Both the position numbers and the translations under genes were made by a program. From contig JBDNDK010000118.1 in the NCBI GenBank assembly GCA_046719185.1, positions 1 to 7,619 on the forward strand: a stretch of DNA of 7,619 nt, given 5' to 3'. How positions within the stretch are numbered: the stretch's first letter is position 1; each line of letters begins with the position of its first letter. This DNA is from JBDNDK01 sp046719185. GTDB taxonomy: Bacteria > Armatimonadota > UBA5829. The notes under the pieces were generated by a model that searched no databases, was not told where the DNA came from, and worked only from the letters and a program-made list of their open reading frames with translations. This document shows, in pieces, positions 6,070-7,619 of this stretch.

Positions 6070-6477
6070 TTATGCAGAAGTTTTTTCTGTTTCTTGTTCT
6101 GTTTCTCCCTCTTCAACAGGCTCATCTTTTTTCATAAATTTTTCCATTGCTTTTAATGCAGGGGCATAATCTGGGTTGATTTCAAGTGCCATTCTATATT
6201 GTCTGACAGCTTCTTCTATCCTATTTGCTTCTTCATATATAAGGCCAAGGTTGTAATAAGCTTTTGGTGATTCATCAAGCCTTAGGGATTCTTCAAATGC
6301 TGCTATAGAATGGAGCTTATCACCTTTTCTACAGTATGCAACTCCCAAAAAAGTGTGATAATCAGGATCATCAGCATCCTGTGCTATTACTTGTTGGAGA
6401 AAATCAATAGCCTCATCATAAGCCCCTGATTTTATAAGCTTCAGAGCTTCAGTTTTTTGTGTTTTTATGTTTTCCAT
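6070..6477 (-). CDS. Small soluble TPR protein
   Basis: The protein has 135 residues. I chose ATG at 6477 because GAGG sits 9 nt upstream; an in-frame GTG at 6492 is itself part of that ribosome site. Three TPR units cover residues ~5-112, with signatures G-A-Y-D-E-A-I, F-L-G-V-A-Y-C-R-K-G-D, Y-Y-N-L-G-L-I-Y-E-E-A and I-N-P-D-Y-A-P-A. The C-terminal ~20 residues are acidic (Glu-rich) and likely disordered. There is no signal peptide or membrane helix, so it should be cytoplasmic. The residue pattern matches the TPR domain of the downstream membrane protein almost position for position, pointing to a tandem duplication. The two probably share a transcript starting at the promoter near 6590-6616, and they might form a soluble/membrane pair. 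Partner and process are unknown. Confidence 0.85.
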   Translation of the reverse strand: MENIKTQKTEALKLIKSGAYDEAIDFLQQVIAQDADDPDYHTFLGVAYCRKGDKLHSIAAFEESLRLDESPKAYYNLGLIYEEANRIEEAVRQYRMALEINPDYAPALKAMEKFMKKDEPVEEGETEQETEKTSA

Positions 6478-6494
6478 TTTGCAAACCCTCACTA

Positions 6495-6511
6495 TGCATC
6501 TGCTAGATGCA
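6495..6511 (-). promoter_or_regulatory. Perfect 7-bp inverted repeat just upstream of the ribosome site of the TPR operon
   Basis: TGCATCT (6495-6501) and AGATGCA (6505-6511) are perfect inverted copies with a 3-nt spacer, ending a few bases before the GAGG of the small TPR gene. In RNA it would form a tight hairpin next to the ribosome site; in DNA it could be an operator. It has no T-run, so it is not a terminator. Confidence 0.45.
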
Positions 6512-6519
6512 ACAAAATC

Positions 6520-6543
6520 ATCACAAAAAACTTTCTTTGTGAT
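6520..6543 (-). promoter_or_regulatory. 8-bp inverted repeat in the leader of the TPR operon
   Basis: ATCACAAA (6520-6527) and TTTGTGAT (6536-6543) are perfect inverted copies with an 8-nt spacer. It lies between the predicted promoter and the 7-bp repeat at 6495-6511. The TGTGA-like half-sites loosely recall CRP/FNR-family operators, but the spacing (TCACA-N12-TGTGA) is wider than the usual 6 nt and the order is inverted, so an RNA stem or an unrelated operator is equally possible. Confidence 0.4.
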
Positions 6544-6588
6544 TGATTGTATATTTTTATTATTTTTCCCTTAATTTTATCTTACCCT

Positions 6589-6616
6589 TTTGTAATCAAA
6601 ATTCCTGCTTTGTCAA
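6589..6616 (-). promoter_or_regulatory. Probable sigma-70-type promoter of the TPR operon
   Basis: On the minus strand, a perfect TTGACA (6611-6616) is followed after 16 nt by TACAAA (6589-6594), a fair -10. The start would be near 6582, giving a leader of about 105 nt that contains both inverted repeats described at 6495-6543. Confidence 0.45.
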
Positions 6617-6744
6617 TAACAAAAATACAAGCACAAGGAAAAATAATATTAACTATTCTAAAAATGGTAAAACATATAAACACAAGTTACTTTCTAGAAT
6701 AATCAATAGAGCTTTTTAATTTACTATTTACTTTTTATAACAAA

Positions 6745-6924
6745 TTAGGCGGCAGATTCAAAAGTTTTGAATTCTGCATAGCAAGAAGAGCATAAAACTT
6801 CACCATCAATATAGTTAATTTCTGTTAGTTTTACTGGTCTTCCGCAATTCTCACATTGGGGCATATCTTTGAGGCCCCCACCCAATCTTTGTTTTAGAGG
6901 TTTTTCTCTGAAATCTTTTTCCAA
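6745..6924 (-). CDS. 59-residue CxxC...CxxC zinc-finger-type protein with TTG start
   Basis: Reading leftward, the frame runs from TTG at 6922-6924 to TAA at 6745-6747. The TTG is supported by AGAGG at 6934-6938, 9 nt upstream; an in-frame stop lies just upstream of the TTG. An ATG at 6862-6864 would give only 39 residues but keep all the cysteines. Residues 1-20 are basic and Gly-containing (R-L-G-G-G-L-K-D). Residues 24-48 hold C24-x2-C27 and C45-x2-C48, a four-Cys site expected to bind zinc in a treble-clef or zinc-ribbon-like fold, with I-D-G-E-V-L-C-S-S-C as the second knuckle. Such tiny proteins are often nucleic-acid or protein binders, but I do not recognise this one. It is transcribed away from the flavoprotein gene. 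Its length is below usual gene-calling limits, so it is easily missed. Confidence 0.75.
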   Translation of the reverse strand: MEKDFREKPLKQRLGGGLKDMPQCENCGRPVKLTEINYIDGEVLCSSCYAEFKTFESAA

Positions 6925-6938
6925 ATACCTTTACCTCT

Positions 6939-6973
6939 GTATGCCAAATTTTAGATTTTAATATATGGCATAC
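6939..6973 (-). promoter_or_regulatory. 8-bp inverted repeat directly upstream of the zinc-finger gene
   Basis: GTATGCCA (6939-6946) and TGGCATAC (6966-6973) are perfect inverted copies separated by 19 AT-rich nt, and the inner arm abuts the ribosome site AGAGG (6934-6938). A TATATT in the spacer could be a -10 on the minus strand. It may be a repressor operator around the start of transcription or an RNA hairpin next to the ribosome site. Confidence 0.5.
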
Positions 6974-7257
6974 CCAGTGCATTTTTTATTCAATCATATT
7001 ATCGGGATTCACCACCAAAAGCTTTAATAGATTTATGTATATGAAAATATGATGAATATGTCATTACACATATGTATGTATTGGTTGTCATCCCTAAGTG
7101 TTGGTGTTTAATCTTGCTGTTATTGCAGATAACATTTTAAGAGTAATAAATACTTATTAACAATTTATATAAAAGTAAATCTTTCAAATATTAAATTTCT
7201 GAATATTCTAAATAGGATGTTTGCATTGATTGTTTTAAATTTCCACACTGTTTTTTT
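6974..7257. other. AT-rich intergenic region between divergent genes
   Basis: This stretch lies upstream of both the zinc-finger gene (leftward) and the flavoprotein gene (rightward). I find no convincing coding frame, RNA gene or terminator in it. Small palindromes such as GAATATTC at 7201-7208 and TAATAA/TTATTA near 7145-7160 are the only structure seen, and they are expected by chance in such AT-rich DNA. It should contain the leftward promoter of the zinc-finger gene, whose -35 I cannot fix. Confidence 0.5.
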
Positions 7258-7266
7258 TGCTATAAT
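7258..7266 (+). promoter_or_regulatory. Extended -10 promoter for the flavoprotein gene
   Basis: TGC followed by a perfect TATAAT (7261-7266) is an extended -10 element (TGnTATAAT), which can work without a good -35; no good -35 is present 17 nt upstream. A start near 7273 would give a leader of about 78 nt. Further TATAAT-like runs at about 7300-7315 are less convincing. Confidence 0.5.
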
Positions 7267-7350
7267 CAAGAAGATTAGATTTTGTGCAATAAATAATAGA
7301 AAAATATATAATATAATACAGCAAAATCAAAAGAGGCGGGGGAAATAGGT

Positions 7351-7619
7351 ATGAAGGTTCTAACAATATTGGGTAGCCCAAGAAAAAATGGTAATAGTGC
7401 TGCAATAGCAAATGAAATAATGAAAGTAGCTGAAGAAAAGGGTGCTGAAACAGAATTATGCTATCTACAAAGTCTTAAATATAGTGGTTGCATAGCTTGC
7501 AATGGCTGCAAAACTAATTCTGATAAATGTGTTTTGAAAGATGATTTAACAGAGGTTTTGAGTAAAACTGAAAAAGCAGATGTTTTGATATTTGCAAGTC
7601 CTGTTTATTTTGGAGACAT
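7351..7619 (+). CDS. Iron-sulfur flavoprotein / NADPH-dependent FMN reductase family, 3'-truncated by the window edge
   Basis: The first 89 residues are visible. ATG at 7351 is preceded by a G-rich ribosome site (GGGGGA, 7338-7343, 7-nt spacing). The start L-G-S-P-R-K-N-G-N-S (residues 7-16) is the phosphate-binding loop for FMN of flavodoxin-fold NAD(P)H reductases. C47-x2-C50-x2-C53-x6-C60 is the compact cysteine motif of the Isf (iron-sulfur flavoprotein) family, which holds a [4Fe-4S] cluster and shuttles electrons, typically in anaerobes. S-P-V-Y-F at 83-87 continues the fold. These proteins are cytoplasmic and usually dimeric; proposed roles include oxygen or peroxide detoxification and electron transfer from ferredoxin, but the partner here is unknown. 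Related reductases without the cluster lack the four cysteines, so Isf is preferred. Confidence 0.88.
   Translation, partial: MKVLTILGSPRKNGNSAAIANEIMKVAEEKGAETELCYLQSLKYSGCIACNGCKTNSDKCVLKDDLTEVLSKTEKADVLIFASPVYFGD

Noticed and set aside
5116..6169. Several plus-strand open frames of 63-120 residues opposite the TPR genes
   Set aside because: They are antisense shadows of coding sequence, rich in Phe, Leu and Ser, without ribosome sites or recognisable domains.
6187..6200. TGGCAC on the minus strand, reminiscent of a sigma-54 -24 element
   Set aside because: It lies inside the TPR coding sequence and has no GC 10 nt after the GG.
7009..7101. 30-residue minus-strand open frame ending K-A-F-G-G-E-S-R
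   Set aside because: It has an ATG but no Shine-Dalgarno site, is very short, and its first half is Thr/Tyr/His-rich without a recognisable motif.

Overview
The window is AT-rich (roughly one third G+C by eye). It looks like chromosomal DNA of an anaerobic bacterium with a peptidoglycan wall and a sigma-54 system. Evidence for this is an L,D-transpeptidase, the [FeFe]-hydrogenase maturation GTPase HydF, the start of an iron-sulfur flavoprotein, a textbook -24/-12 promoter, clear Shine-Dalgarno (SD) sites and some TTG starts. I cannot assign a phylum from the sequence. No mobile element, tRNA, rRNA or CRISPR array is visible.

Layout. The left edge (2-1454, plus strand) holds the 3' part of an L,D-transpeptidase gene with an Ig-like domain ahead of the catalytic YkuD domain, then a small single-pass membrane protein. 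Next comes a non-coding stretch with an almost ideal sigma-54 promoter (1489-1506). About 105 nt of non-coding RNA follow, ending in a hairpin plus U-run terminator (1588-1620). This is the most interesting element of the window: a candidate sigma-54-dependent small RNA with a C/U-rich loop complementary to Shine-Dalgarno sequences.

From 1726 to 6924 all genes are on the minus strand. In transcription order they are: a 59-residue zinc-finger-type protein with a TTG start (6745-6924), a short soluble TPR protein (6070-6477), a longer TPR protein fused to a repeat-bearing linker and four membrane helices (4755-5969), a secreted GH67-like glycoside hydrolase gene broken by one clear and one probable -1 frameshift (3019-4588), and hydF (1726-2994). 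The two TPR genes are paralogues and probably one transcription unit behind a TTGACA promoter. The hydrolase gene and hydF also look like one unit, with hydF 24 nt after the restored hydrolase stop. The right edge (from 7351, plus strand) is the start of a flavodoxin-fold iron-sulfur flavoprotein gene, read divergently from the zinc-finger gene across about 430 nt of AT-rich DNA.

How they fit together. HydF and the flavoprotein point to anaerobic redox metabolism. The L,D-transpeptidase and the secreted hydrolase act outside the cytoplasmic membrane. The TPR pair suggests a membrane-associated scaffold of unknown role. The regulatory layer (sigma-54 small RNA, leader hairpins, an 8-bp inverted repeat ahead of the zinc-finger gene) is unusually readable here and has no assigned function.
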